This document shows, piece by piece, positions 41,674-51,089 of a stretch of DNA of 64,000 bases. Numbering within the stretch: the first letter of the stretch is position 1; each line of letters begins with the position of its first letter. A program made the position numbers and the translations under genes. Below the pieces are notes generated by a model that searched no databases, was not told where the DNA came from, and worked only from the letters and a program-made list of their open reading frames with translations. Source of the DNA: Xylanimonas oleitrophica (GTDB lineage Bacteria; Actinomycetota; Actinomycetes; Actinomycetales; Cellulomonadaceae); assembly GCF_003244315.1 (NCBI RefSeq), contig NZ_QKWH01000010.1:53675-117674 (forward strand). Direction: 5' to 3'.

Positions 41674-42144
41674 ATGGAACCCGCATGGGACGAGATCGAC
41701 CTGGTAGGGGCGCGCGAATGCGCCCGCACCGCCGCCGACGGCGCACCGCCGGACGGGAGGGTCATCGCGCTCCGCCATCACGGCCGGGCTTCAGTAGTTC
41801 TCGTTCGAGCCGACCCTCACGGTGACTGGGCCCTGGTCTATGTGTGCACCGACCGTGCGGGTGTACGGGTGGAGGACTCGAGCGCTCTGCTGGACCTGAC
41901 CGCCGAGCACACGTTTCAGGTCGGCAGCGCGGCCGCACGATACGGTCAGCCGCCGCGGCTGCATTTCGCCGCGATCCGCTCTCCGGGCGTCACCACCGCG
42001 CGAACCCGGTGGCCCGGGAAACCCTGGCGCATCCTCACCGCCGACCCTGACAGGTGGATCCTCGACGTTCTCGCGACCGACGACTTCGAGGCGCCCGCGT
42101 ACGAGTTCGAGGCTCCCGACGGGACCTGGCACCGCATCGGATGA
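41674..42144 (+). CDS. Hypothetical protein
   Basis: 156 residues from ATG 41674; a GTG lies one codon upstream. No signal peptide or membrane segment. Mixed beta strands (DWALVYVCTDRAGVRVED, RASVVLVRADPHG) and a C-terminal WRILTADPDRWILDVLATDDFEAPAYEF. No family is recognised. It stands alone between copB and the convergent MFS gene. Confidence 0.5.
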   Translation: MEPAWDEIDLVGARECARTAADGAPPDGRVIALRHHGRASVVLVRADPHGDWALVYVCTDRAGVRVEDSSALLDLTAEHTFQVGSAAARYGQPPRLHFAAIRSPGVTTARTRWPGKPWRILTADPDRWILDVLATDDFEAPAYEFEAPDGTWHRIG

Positions 42145-42297
42145 TCACCCGCGGTCCGCCGGGAAGCATGGAAGGAAGGTGCACAGCCGGAGGACGGCTC
42201 TTGGAGGCGCGCTTCGGCGGCCGCGGCCATCGCGTCGAGATGTCGTGGCCGTAATCCGCCCAGCAGAAACACAAGGCGGGGGAGTCTCCCCGAACCC

Positions 42298-43719
42298 CTA
42301 AGGGGTATCACTCGAAGAGTGGGGCGCCGGTGATGCCTGCCGTGCACGCCCGGGGATCGCGATGCTGGCGATGATGGTGGCCGCGACCGCGCCGATGGCG
42401 ACGGCGAGGAACGCCCGCTGGAAGCCGGCGTCGCCGCCTGCGGTGAGGCTGACGACCGCGATGCTGGAGACGGTGGCAACGCCCACGGATGCGCCGATCT
42501 CGTGGAAGGTGCTCAGCAGACCCGAGGCGATACCGGCCTCCTCAGGGGCAACCTGGCCGAGGGCGGTCACCGAAGCGACGACGAACAGCATGCCGATGCC
42601 GAGCGCGCCGAAGCTGATCCCGACGGTCGTGGTGAGGGTGGTCGACCACAGGGCGGGGACCAGGAGTCCGATGGCGCCCACGATCATTCCGATCGCGCCG
42701 AGCTTGCGGGCACCGAGCTTGCCGACGAGCTTTCCCGCCATCTGGGCGCCGGCCATCGTGGCCAGGGCGATGGGCAGGAACAGCAGGCCGGTGACCAGTG
42801 GCCCGTAGCCGGCGTACTGCTGGAAGTAGAACGTGCCGAGGAAGAACACCGCGACCATCAGGGCGGTGGCGGTCGCGAGGACGAACGCTCCGGCGAACAC
42901 CGGCCGCCGGCCGAGCAGGGAAAGGTTCATCAGCGGAGAGCGGGTGGTGTTCTGCCACCAGCCGAACAGCAGGTAGAGCACGACCGCGATCCCGGCGAAC
43001 ACGAGCGTGCGCGGAGCGGTCCAGCCGGTCTCGCCGGCGATCGTCAGCGCGTAGATTGTCAGTCCTGTCGCACCGGTGACCAGGATGGCCCCGAGCACGT
43101 CCAGGCGAGGGCGGGCACCGGGCTGGGGTGGCAGCGGCGGCAGCACGCGCAGCAGGCCAATCAGGACGATCACGCCGACGGGCACGTTGACGAAGAACAC
43201 CCACGGCCAGCCAGGACCGGCGGAGATCAGGCCACCGAGCAGCACCCCGACGGCGGCTCCGCCACCGCCGAGGGCGGACCAGATGCCCAGTGCGCGGTTG
43301 CGCTCGTCACCGTCGAACAAGCGAACGACCACCGACAGCGCTGCCGGGGAGAGCATGGCTGCGCCTATACCTTGAGCGATGCGCCCGGCGAGCAGCACGG
43401 TCCCGCTGTCGGCGAAGCCCGCGGCCAGAGAACCGGCGACGAAGACGGTCAGGCCGGTGTAGACGATGGGCTTTGCACCGAACAGGTCCGCGCTCCTGCC
43501 GCCAAGGAGCATGAGGCCACCGAAGGCGACGGTGTATGCGGTAACGACCCAGGTCAGCGCCTCGCGCGAGAGCGACAAGTCGGCTTCCATCTGGGGCAGG
43601 GCGATCGCCACGACGGTGACATCGAGGATCAGCATGAACTGGGCCGCGCCCAGCAGGCCGAGCGCCAGCCAGCGCTTCGGGTAGGCGCCCACGGTGCCGG
43701 GTGGTGAAGGGGTAGTCAT
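42298..43719 (-). CDS. MFS drug exporter, DHA2 (14-helix) family
   Basis: 473 residues from ATG 43719, seven bases after GGAG. The first helix motif LDVTVVAIALPQMEADL (motif D1) and GGRSADLFGAKPIVYTGL (motif A) are typical of DHA2 proton antiporters such as LfrA and EmrB. Fourteen hydrophobic segments are seen. It exports hydrophobic cations or drugs. It is divergent from a TetR gene with a dyad between them, a standard regulator-pump pair. A metal role is not indicated. Confidence 0.9.
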   Translation of the reverse strand: MTTPSPPGTVGAYPKRWLALGLLGAAQFMLILDVTVVAIALPQMEADLSLSREALTWVVTAYTVAFGGLMLLGGRSADLFGAKPIVYTGLTVFVAGSLAAGFADSGTVLLAGRIAQGIGAAMLSPAALSVVVRLFDGDERNRALGIWSALGGGGAAVGVLLGGLISAGPGWPWVFFVNVPVGVIVLIGLLRVLPPLPPQPGARPRLDVLGAILVTGATGLTIYALTIAGETGWTAPRTLVFAGIAVVLYLLFGWWQNTTRSPLMNLSLLGRRPVFAGAFVLATATALMVAVFFLGTFYFQQYAGYGPLVTGLLFLPIALATMAGAQMAGKLVGKLGARKLGAIGMIVGAIGLLVPALWSTTLTTTVGISFGALGIGMLFVVASVTALGQVAPEEAGIASGLLSTFHEIGASVGVATVSSIAVVSLTAGGDAGFQRAFLAVAIGAVAATIIASIAIPGRARQASPAPHSSSDTP

Positions 43720-43745
43720 CACGAATCTCCTAACTAGAACAGCGA

Positions 43746-43779
43746 TGTACGAGATACAACGGGTACGCTATCTCATACA
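43746..43779. promoter_or_regulatory. TetR-type operator between the MFS and TetR genes
   Basis: TGTACGAGATA and TATCTCATACA are inverted arms with one mismatch pair around a 12-base centre, lying 26 bases from each start. An adjacent CCCGTACGACTTG overlaps the second arm's flank. Confidence 0.65.
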
Positions 43780-43805
43780 TTCCCGTACGACTTGTGAGGT
43801 GACGC

Positions 43806-44441
43806 GTGCCGACGAAGAAGGGGACAGCGTCCGGCGGCACCCGGCGCACCCCCGCGACGGGCAGCCGCGCGGCCAACCAACGGGCGGACGCCCAGCGCAA
43901 CCGGGCGAAGATTCTGGCGGGCACCGTGACAGCGATCAGCAGGAACCCTGACGCCTCCGTCGCGGACATCGCCGCCGAAGCAGGAGTCGGCCGCGTGACC
44001 CTGTACGGGCACTTTCAGAACCGCGCCGAACTCATCGAAGCCGCTCTCATGGACAGCCTCGAACGCGGCGAAGATGTCCTCAGCGAAGTGCCCCTGGACG
44101 GGGAGGCAGCTGCGGCGTTCCAGCGACTGGTGGCCTCCAGCTGGGTACTCGTCGACCAATCCCGTGCCCTGCTGGCTGCAGCACAGAAGGAGCTGCCCGC
44201 CGCGCGTATCCGCGAACTCCACGAGAACGCCGAAGCCCGCATGCGCGGCCTGCTGCTGCGAGGCCAGCGCGAGGGCGCCTTCCGCGTCGACCTGCCGGTG
44301 TCCTGGCTGCTGACCACCACGCACGTGGTGATGAACGGAGCCAGCGAGGAAGTGCGCATCGGCCGGCTCGATCCCGAAGACGCGCCACGGTTCATCGACG
44401 CGATCCTGCTGCCCGCCTTCACACAGAAGCGAGATCGATGA
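43806..44441 (+). CDS. TetR-family repressor of the MFS exporter
   Basis: 211 residues from GTG 43806. The HTH reads ASVADIAAEAGVGRVTLYGHFQNRAELIEAAL. The ligand domain is helical with WVLVDQSRALLAAAQKELP. A 25-residue basic N-terminal tail precedes the HTH. The stop overlaps the ATG of a short frame at 44438 (ATGA). It probably represses itself and the exporter, and is released by an exported compound. Confidence 0.88.
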   Translation: MPTKKGTASGGTRRTPATGSRAANQRADAQRNRAKILAGTVTAISRNPDASVADIAAEAGVGRVTLYGHFQNRAELIEAALMDSLERGEDVLSEVPLDGEAAAAFQRLVASSWVLVDQSRALLAAAQKELPAARIRELHENAEARMRGLLLRGQREGAFRVDLPVSWLLTTTHVVMNGASEEVRIGRLDPEDAPRFIDAILLPAFTQKRDR

Positions 44442-44578
44442 GCGCCGCGAAGACCCTGCACACCTCCCATGCTGACGTCGACGTCGAGCTCTTCACCCTC
44501 ACGCGCGAACTGGCCTGCAACCGGATGTTTTGGTCAACAAGAGCGCGGCCACCGGCCTCTTTTCCCCGATCAAGCTGA
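44438..44578 (+). pseudogene. Short truncated ORF after tetR
   Basis: 46 codons from the ATG overlapping the tetR stop (MSAAKTLHTSHADVDVELF ...). The overlap shows it was once a real coupled gene. The end (RARPPASFPRSS) looks like out-of-frame readthrough. A second frame (to 44751) continues with DYKGLPEDAYRVLPSAAELEAVIEDELTRC. The family is not recognised. Confidence 0.35.
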
Positions 44579-45003
44579 GACACTCGTCCACACAAGCGCC
44601 GATACCACCCCTGGCACCGACCCGCGCCAGCACCAGCGCGTCCGTCGCGGTCGCTGACTACAAGGGCTTGCCCGAAGACGCTTATCGTGTGCTGCCCAGC
44701 GCAGCCGAGCTCGAAGCCGTCATCGAGGATGAGCTCACCCGCTGCTCCTGAGCAAGACCACTTCTGACCAGCGCAAACACCACGCCGATAGCCCGGATTG
44801 TGACATAGATGGCCCGACGCCAGAGAGACCGCCAAGGAACCGCATGGGCGGCATTTCGACACGACCGGAGAAGCCCTAGGGCGGGCGTGCCTGGTGGGAC
44901 TCCCGAGCTGTGCCCAGCGCACCTTGGTTCCGCCCGTAGGTGCAGGCCAGCGGATTCCCGGAATCACCCGTGGAGCAGCCGTAGCTGCCGGGCGTTGAGT
45001 CGT
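44579..45003. other. No clear gene between the accessory block and the relaxase
   Basis: About 420 bases. Apart from the second frame ending at 44751, no protein-like reading was found. It marks the switch from accessory DNA back to conjugative backbone, and probably contains the recombination junction. Confidence 0.35.
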
Positions 45004-48000
45004 CTACCCCAGCTCTATCAGCGCAGAGGGGGCCGAGGGTGTCCCTGCTTCGGAAGCGGGGTGCTCGCTGTCGATGCGGGCGAGCGCGTCGGTGAACTCG
45101 TAGGCGATCGTGTCGGAATGGGTCCGCGGGTCCGGGTCGAAGGCGGCGATCAGGGCTTCCTGGGCCGCGGCGATGGACTCGGCGTCGAGGGTCGGGACGA
45201 TTGCCCTCGCCACCCGCCGTGTGACGCCAACCTGGCCCTCGATCGTGTCCAGGGCGAACGCCGTCGCGATCTCGTGATCGACGAGCGCGGCAGCGAGCGG
45301 GCGCGGATGGGCAAGAGGTTGGGCAAGAGTCTCTGTCTTGCCCGATTGGACGAGCTCGCCGGGGTCCTTCGCTCCTGACCAGGTCGCTTGCCGCACGCGG
45401 CCAGCATCGGCGGGCCCGAGCAGCGACCACAGGCGGACGGCCGCCGCGCGCCCTGCGGGGTCGGCGTCGAACGCGAGAACGAGGCCGTCGAGGCTTCCGG
45501 CGTCGCGGGCGATGGCCGAGAGGTGGTTCGCAGTGACGGCCGTGCCACAGGTAGCCAGGGGCACGAGGTCGTCGCGGCCGATGGCGTCGATGGCCGCGGC
45601 GTCCATAGGGCCTTCGACGAGGACGGGCGTGGCGCCATCCGCCAGGCGCTGCCGGGCTTCGGGAGTGAGCCCGTAGAGCAATCGGCGCTTGTCGTATGCC
45701 GCGGTGGCGGCGGTATTGAGGTACTTCGGGGTATCCGGCCGGGTGATGGTCTCGGCGGGGTTGGCTCGGGCGGTGAAGCCAGCGATGTGCCCGGCGTCGT
45801 CGTAGACGGGCATGGGGACACGGTCGCGGAACCGGTCGACAAGCCGGCCTGTGCGCGCGAGGGTCGCAAGCCCGGCGTCGAGGATGTCGTCGTCGGTGAA
45901 GCCCGTGCTGCGCAGGTGGTCGATGGTCGTGGTCCAGCCCGCGGGAGCGTGCGCGGCCGGGACGACGCTGGCGAGGCCGCGCTCGGTCAGGTAGGCGGGC
46001 ACCCATGACGACGGGTGGGCGGCGCAGGTCTGCCAGTAGTCCCAGGCGGCGGCGTTGGCCTCGGCGATCCGGTCGAGGACCGAGGGTTCCGCGGTGTGGG
46101 GTTCGCGGACGTCGTCGCGCCAGGAGGGCGTGCTCGGCGGAGGTGAGTAGTCGGCGTCGTCCGGCCAGCCGTCGGAGTCTGACCACGGCTCGCCATCCGC
46201 GCCGAGGAACCGTGCGTCCGCGGGAACGTCGGCGTCGTAGTCGCCGGGGTCGAGCGCGTCCCAGTCGATGTCGGCGTAGGGGTCGACCTCGATAGGTCGG
46301 GACAGGTCGGGGTAGTGGCGTGTGCCGCCGTCGTGCCAGTGCTCGAATTCATCCCGCACCTGCTCGTAGTGCCGCAGGCGACGGCGGTCGCCGACGGGCT
46401 CGGGGCCGAGCGGGGTCGGTGCGGTGATGTGCCAGGTGTCGCGGTAGATCGCGACGGCGAGCATTGCCTGCCGCCACGCGTCGGCCAGCTCCGGTGCGGA
46501 GTCTGGGTCGGGTGCGGGCGGGGCGTCGAGCACCCAGGAGGGCGGGTCATGGTCGAGTTGCCGGGCGAGGTCGGCGACGAGCCGGGCGATGAGCGCTTCG
46601 GACTGGCGGGCCAGGTCCGCCAGCGGCGCGTCGTCGGTATCGATGCGAACGACGAGGCCGGCGACGTAGGTGGGGTTGTCGGCGGTGACGGGTGCGGGGT
46701 CGACGAGGGCTGCGGCCAGACGCCACTGCATGATCGCCGTCGGGTCGACGTGGCTGGTGGCCTCGTTGTTGGCCCCGCCGTCACCGGCGAGTGGCACTTC
46801 CTCGGGGTCGGCGTCCCATAGCCCGAGCGTCCCCTGAGAAGCGCCGCGTGCTTCGCGAGTGGGCGGGATGCGCAGGAGCCGCTGGGCGCGGTCGGGGTTG
46901 ACGGCGTAGGCGTGGCGGAAGGTGGACACGAGCGCGTCCCATGCCGGGGAGCCAGTGAAGTCGATGTCGGGGTGGAGCCGGGCGAGGTGCGCCGCGAGGC
47001 GGGGTGCTTCGGCGTGGGAGGCGAGCACGTCGTGCTCGGCGACCAGGCGCCCGATGTTGGTGTGCGCGGCGACCTCGGCGTCGCGCTGCTCGTGGGCGGT
47101 CTGTTCGGCGCCGACGGCGGCCAGGGCGCGGGCGAGGATCGACGTGCCGGTGGTCATCACCAGGCGCCGTGTGCCGTCGTTGTCGGTCTCCCACGGGGAG
47201 CGGTTCTCGTGGGCGAGATCCGCGGCGTCGGGCAGCCCGACCCAGGCGGTGTTGTTGGCTCGGCCGCGGGTCATCGCGACGTAGAGCAGCTCGCGGGTCA
47301 TGCGTGCGCCGTACGGGATGAACAGGTGCGCTTCGTCGACCGTGATGCCTTGGGCGCGGTGGGCCGTCAGCGCGTACCCGAGGTCGCAATGGGCTGCGAG
47401 GTAGCCGGGCGGGAGAGTGGTGCGTGCGCCGGTGGCGACGCGCCGACAGGTCGCGGAACCCTGGTCGTCGATGGCGGTGATGCGCAGCAGGTCGCCGTTG
47501 TGAATGGCCACGCCGGTGTTGTCGTGCAGGGTGCGGTAGTCGTTGAGCCGGGCGTAGATGAGGTCCCCGACGCCGGCGTCTTGCCCGGCGCGCAGCGTGG
47601 CGAGTCGGGTGGTGTCGACTTCGCCGGCCTGGCGGCGGTCGAGGGTGGTGCGCAGGTTGAGGTCGGCGACGTGGTCGTTGGTCGCGGCGACCAGGACGGC
47701 GGTGCGCCCGGCGCGTTGGGCGGTGCGGACGGCGTCGTAGGCGCTGTCGAGCATGACGTCGGTCTCGCCGTCGCGGATGCGTCCGGCGTCGGCGTACGAG
47801 GGCGGCTCGTCGCCGTCGGTGGTCAGCAGGACGGTGGCGTCACCGTCGCGCAGCCGGAGCGACGCGGCGGCCTCCCAGGCGGCGTCGAACCGGAACAGCG
47901 AGGTCAGGTGGGCGGCCTTGCCTTGCCGGTCGAGCCAGCCCAGGACGCCGCCGGCGTCGACGGAGTCGAGCTGGGCCGGGTCGCCGACGAGCGCGACCTT

Positions 48001-50106
48001 CGCCCCTGCCGCCACTGCAAGGTGCCCGAGCGCGGCCAAGTCGTGGGTCGAGCACATCGAGGCTTCATCGACGACGACGAGGGTGCCGGGCTTGAGGGTG
48101 AACGAGGCTTCCTCGGCGTCCAGGGCGGCCAGGCCGCGTGCGGCGGCCGCCCTCCTGCGAGGGCTCGGTGCGTGGAGTGCGGCGGCGAGGTCGCCCCGGC
48201 GCGCGGCGCGCTGGCCACGAGCGTCGGGGGAGTTGCGGGCGAGCAGCATCGCGAGGGTGTGGGCGTCGATGCCGACCGAGGCTGACAGCTCGTGCGCCGC
48301 ACGCGCTGAGGGGGCGACGCCGAGCACCGAACCCGGCCCGTGAGTTGCGGTCCACACGTCGTGGAGCGCGCGCATCGTCGTCGTCTTGCCCGACCCGGCC
48401 GGGCCGACCAGCGCGGTGAGCGCGTGCGGGTCCCCGGCAAGGTGCCGGACGCCGTCGGCCTGGTCCTCGGCCAAGGGCGGTTCGGACCAGTGGGCAAGAA
48501 TCTGGGCGAGACGCTCCGGCTCAACGAATACGGCGTGATGTTTGGGGAGGGAGGCGAGGAACGCTTCGGCGTCGAGCACCTCTTGGGCGGTGAACAGCCG
48601 CAGGTTGGGGTTGTCGAACACCGTGTGGCCGGCGAACGCCAGGCGCGGGTCGGCGGCTGCGTCAGTGGGTAGCTCGTAGCGGTGCGGGGTGATCGGCACG
48701 CACAACGCGAGGGCCGCCTCGGTGATCGCGTCGATCACCTGCTGGCGGTCGGCGGGCCGGAAGCGGACCAGGCGGGTGAGGCGCTCGACCTCTGCGCGGG
48801 CGTTGAATCGCGACCACGTCGCCCGACGGCGAGCGAGGGTGTCGTGGACGGCGTGCGCGAGCGAGTCGTGAACCTCGTCGTCGTGGTGATCGGCGAGCCA
48901 CGTCTCGACGTCGGCGTCGGTCACACGGGCCAGGTGCTCGCGGTCGACACCCGGGCCGTCGGTCAGGTGGTGAGCGATCGCCAGGCGGGCGAGCTGCTCG
49001 ACGACGTCGCCACGGACTTGCCCGGCGGCGGCCGGCGCCGGCTCATGGCCGAGGACCCGACCCAGGAGGTTCTTGATGTCGACGCCGAGCTGGCGGAGCT
49101 GCTCCCGCCAAGTGCGCGACAGGTCGGTCAGCGAGGCCGCGATCGCGTCCTTGGGCTTACGGGTCTCGCGCCACGCCTGAGCGTCGAGCGCGACGCCGAC
49201 CGCTTGCGGCACGACGTCGGCCTTGGGGTGATCGGCGAGCCACACTCGCTCGAGCGCCTCGCGGCGCTGCCGTAGCGCGAACCTGCGCGAGGAGAACCGG
49301 TCGACGAGATCCGGCGGGAAGCCGGCGACGTCGGCCACGACCGAACGCCCTGAGCGCGCATCGGGCCGGTCACGTTCGACGAACACCATGCCCAAACGTT
49401 CATGGAGCAGGTCGAGCAGCGCGTTCTCGTGCAGTTCGCTCATCGCGACCGCCGACCGGTAGACGGTCCGCCCGTCGAGGGTGAGCCACTTGCCGTCGAA
49501 ATCGCGCCGCACCCGGTTGGCCAGGGCCACGTGCGTGTGCAGGTGCGGGTCGCCGTCGCGCGTCTCGAAGTGGTCGTACGCGATCGCGATCACTCCGCGC
49601 ACGCTCGCCGCGGCCACGCCCGCGCGTCCTGAGCGCGTGGACGCGACATCGGCCTCGAACCAGTCGAGCGCTCGCGTGATCGCGTCGTGGTGAGCGCTCA
49701 TGATCGCCGCCCGCGTCTCGGGGTCGGCCACACCCCAGATGACGCTCACCGACTTCGGGATGGAGAACGTCAGATCGAACCCCGAGACCTGTTCGGGTGA
49801 CTCCTGCGCACGGGCCTCGTGAAGTTGGCGTGGCGGGATGCCGAGGGGTGTGGCGGTCAAAGGGTGCGCGAAGCGGGAGAACAAGCGCTCGGCCTGCTCG
49901 CGCGTCGCCTCATCGCCGATGGTCAGACCCAGGCTCCGGACGGCCGATCCCATCCATCGGCCCGGTGGCGTGCCCGGGTGCGTGTAGTACGCGACCGCGC
50001 CGGACGCCACGGGCTCGGTGCCGTCGGCCTGGACGACCGACTTGAGCAGGTAGGCGACGCCAGCGGTCGCGGAGATCTTCGTGAGGTTCATCGTCATCGC
50101 GATCAC
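45004..50106 (-). CDS. MobF-type conjugative relaxase-helicase with C-terminal Toprim-like domain
   Basis: 1700 residues from the GTG that overlaps the upstream stop; ATGs at 50097 and 50091 are alternatives. The TrwC relaxase domain spans about 1-330: LTFSIPKSVSVIWG and the metal triad HLHTH (188-192) in DGDPHLHTHVALANRV. A RecD-like helicase spans about 540-960, with Walker A VGPAGSGKTTT near 570 and Walker B LVVVDEASMC. The last 230 residues have VLVEGPMDAAAIDA (near 1500) and LVLAFDADPAGRAAA, the Glu and DxD motifs of a DnaG-type Toprim. The protein would nick at oriT, unwind the strand and perhaps prime it. Confidence 0.92.
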   Translation of the reverse strand: MIAMTMNLTKISATAGVAYLLKSVVQADGTEPVASGAVAYYTHPGTPPGRWMGSAVRSLGLTIGDEATREQAERLFSRFAHPLTATPLGIPPRQLHEARAQESPEQVSGFDLTFSIPKSVSVIWGVADPETRAAIMSAHHDAITRALDWFEADVASTRSGRAGVAAASVRGVIAIAYDHFETRDGDPHLHTHVALANRVRRDFDGKWLTLDGRTVYRSAVAMSELHENALLDLLHERLGMVFVERDRPDARSGRSVVADVAGFPPDLVDRFSSRRFALRQRREALERVWLADHPKADVVPQAVGVALDAQAWRETRKPKDAIAASLTDLSRTWREQLRQLGVDIKNLLGRVLGHEPAPAAAGQVRGDVVEQLARLAIAHHLTDGPGVDREHLARVTDADVETWLADHHDDEVHDSLAHAVHDTLARRRATWSRFNARAEVERLTRLVRFRPADRQQVIDAITEAALALCVPITPHRYELPTDAAADPRLAFAGHTVFDNPNLRLFTAQEVLDAEAFLASLPKHHAVFVEPERLAQILAHWSEPPLAEDQADGVRHLAGDPHALTALVGPAGSGKTTTMRALHDVWTATHGPGSVLGVAPSARAAHELSASVGIDAHTLAMLLARNSPDARGQRAARRGDLAAALHAPSPRRRAAAARGLAALDAEEASFTLKPGTLVVVDEASMCSTHDLAALGHLAVAAGAKVALVGDPAQLDSVDAGGVLGWLDRQGKAAHLTSLFRFDAAWEAAASLRLRDGDATVLLTTDGDEPPSYADAGRIRDGETDVMLDSAYDAVRTAQRAGRTAVLVAATNDHVADLNLRTTLDRRQAGEVDTTRLATLRAGQDAGVGDLIYARLNDYRTLHDNTGVAIHNGDLLRITAIDDQGSATCRRVATGARTTLPPGYLAAHCDLGYALTAHRAQGITVDEAHLFIPYGARMTRELLYVAMTRGRANNTAWVGLPDAADLAHENRSPWETDNDGTRRLVMTTGTSILARALAAVGAEQTAHEQRDAEVAAHTNIGRLVAEHDVLASHAEAPRLAAHLARLHPDIDFTGSPAWDALVSTFRHAYAVNPDRAQRLLRIPPTREARGASQGTLGLWDADPEEVPLAGDGGANNEATSHVDPTAIMQWRLAAALVDPAPVTADNPTYVAGLVVRIDTDDAPLADLARQSEALIARLVADLARQLDHDPPSWVLDAPPAPDPDSAPELADAWRQAMLAVAIYRDTWHITAPTPLGPEPVGDRRRLRHYEQVRDEFEHWHDGGTRHYPDLSRPIEVDPYADIDWDALDPGDYDADVPADARFLGADGEPWSDSDGWPDDADYSPPPSTPSWRDDVREPHTAEPSVLDRIAEANAAAWDYWQTCAAHPSSWVPAYLTERGLASVVPAAHAPAGWTTTIDHLRSTGFTDDDILDAGLATLARTGRLVDRFRDRVPMPVYDDAGHIAGFTARANPAETITRPDTPKYLNTAATAAYDKRRLLYGLTPEARQRLADGATPVLVEGPMDAAAIDAIGRDDLVPLATCGTAVTANHLSAIARDAGSLDGLVLAFDADPAGRAAAVRLWSLLGPADAGRVRQATWSGAKDPGELVQSGKTETLAQPLAHPRPLAAALVDHEIATAFALDTIEGQVGVTRRVARAIVPTLDAESIAAAQEALIAAFDPDPRTHSDTIAYEFTDALARIDSEHPASEAGTPSAPSALIELG

Positions 50107-50855
50107 GCTCCGTGCCCGCGAATCTCGGGCAGGTAGTGGGTCAGGATCATGCGCACGCGCTCATGGGCGACGATCTGATCGCCGTACGCGCACGCGAGCT
50201 GCCACAGCCAGCCGGCGAGATCGCGTGCGGCAGCCTCGTGACCGAGCGCGATCTCCTCGAGCTCGGCCTTCTCCCGGGCGATCGCGGCGGTGCCCGCTTC
50301 GAGCTGCTTGATGCGCGCGGTCGCATCTGCGCTGAGCGCCTCGAGCCGCGAGGCGAGCGCGCGATCACGGCGAGCGGCCGAACGCTGCCGGGCGAGCGCG
50401 CGTGATCGCTTCGAGTGCGCGGTCGAGCGCTCACGGCGAGCGAGTCGCGCGCACTGATCGGAGCAGTACCGTCCACCGTGTCGGGCGCGCTCGACGGGGA
50501 CCGCGACGCCGCAGCCAACGCGTGCGCACGCATGGACTGGTGCCGGCCGCGAGTGGGCCATTCGCTCGCACTCCGACGAGCAGAATTTCGCCCGGCGGCG
50601 CAGCCGCTCCCCGTCGACCAGACGGTCACACCCAGGTCGTTCACAAGAGTGTGGGCACGGGGGTGCCCAAGCCCGGCGGCCACGCGCCCGCGACCGGTGG
50701 GAGCGTGCGGCCGCACGGTTCGTACACGTCCGCGAGCAGTACTTCGCGCGCGGGCCGCGCGCTGGTGAGACGGCCTTCTCGCAGTCGGGGTTTGCGCACC
50801 GACGAACGGCGTCAACGCTCGGCGACTCGGCAGGTATCTCCATGCCTCTCTCCAT
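50103..50855 (-). CDS. Three-finger Cys4 protein with coiled-coil tail, upstream of the relaxase
   Basis: 250 residues from ATG 50855; a GTG at 50864 is in frame. Three similar Cys4 units: CANPDCEKAV ... KYCSRTC, CERPGCDRLV ... KFCSSEC, and CARVGCGVAV ... YCSDQC. Each has C-x4-C, about 14 residues, then C-x3-C. The rest is basic then a predicted coiled coil (SRLEALSADATARIKQLEAG, AIAREKAELEEIALGHEAA). The family is not named. The four-base overlap with the relaxase gene suggests a relaxosome accessory protein that binds DNA near oriT (inference). Confidence 0.75.
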   Translation of the reverse strand: MERGMEIPAESPSVDAVRRCANPDCEKAVSPARGPRAKYCSRTCTNRAAARSHRSRARGRRAWAPPCPHSCERPGCDRLVDGERLRRRAKFCSSECERMAHSRPAPVHACARVGCGVAVPVERARHGGRYCSDQCARLARRERSTAHSKRSRALARQRSAARRDRALASRLEALSADATARIKQLEAGTAAIAREKAELEEIALGHEAAARDLAGWLWQLACAYGDQIVAHERVRMILTHYLPEIRGHGA

Positions 50856-51089
50856 GCCCGACACTTCGCTGACCGCGTCCGAACCGGCCTGCCGGTATCG
50901 GCTGACGGCTGACGCGGCCCGCGAGGGCTGATCTACACGGGTGCAAGAGGCGCGTCGTGAAGTTTGGTGACGTAGGTCTTGGCGTTTTGGGGAGGCCGCT
51001 CGAAGGAGCTGCTTGCCGTCGTCCTGCTGTCCTGGGTCGGCGTCGTGGCGGGTCGGTGTGCCTGGGGGATTGAGGACTTTCCGAGAGGT
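50856..51089. other. Intergenic stretch
   Basis: No gene. It holds the promoter side of the finger-relaxase operon and the tail of the decayed methyltransferase. oriT of a MobF element is often near here; no strong inverted repeat was spotted. Confidence 0.3.

Noticed and set aside
42294..42306. CsoR-type operator ACCCCTAAGGGGT
   Set aside because: It overlaps the stop codon of the MFS gene and no start follows; possibly a remnant or chance.
44438..44751. A functional gene directly after tetR
   Set aside because: The coupled ATG is convincing, but the frame ends after 46 codons and the continuation lies in another frame.
46912..48285. 457-codon frame opposite the relaxase
   Set aside because: Antisense shadow with biased composition; the relaxase frame carries all motifs.
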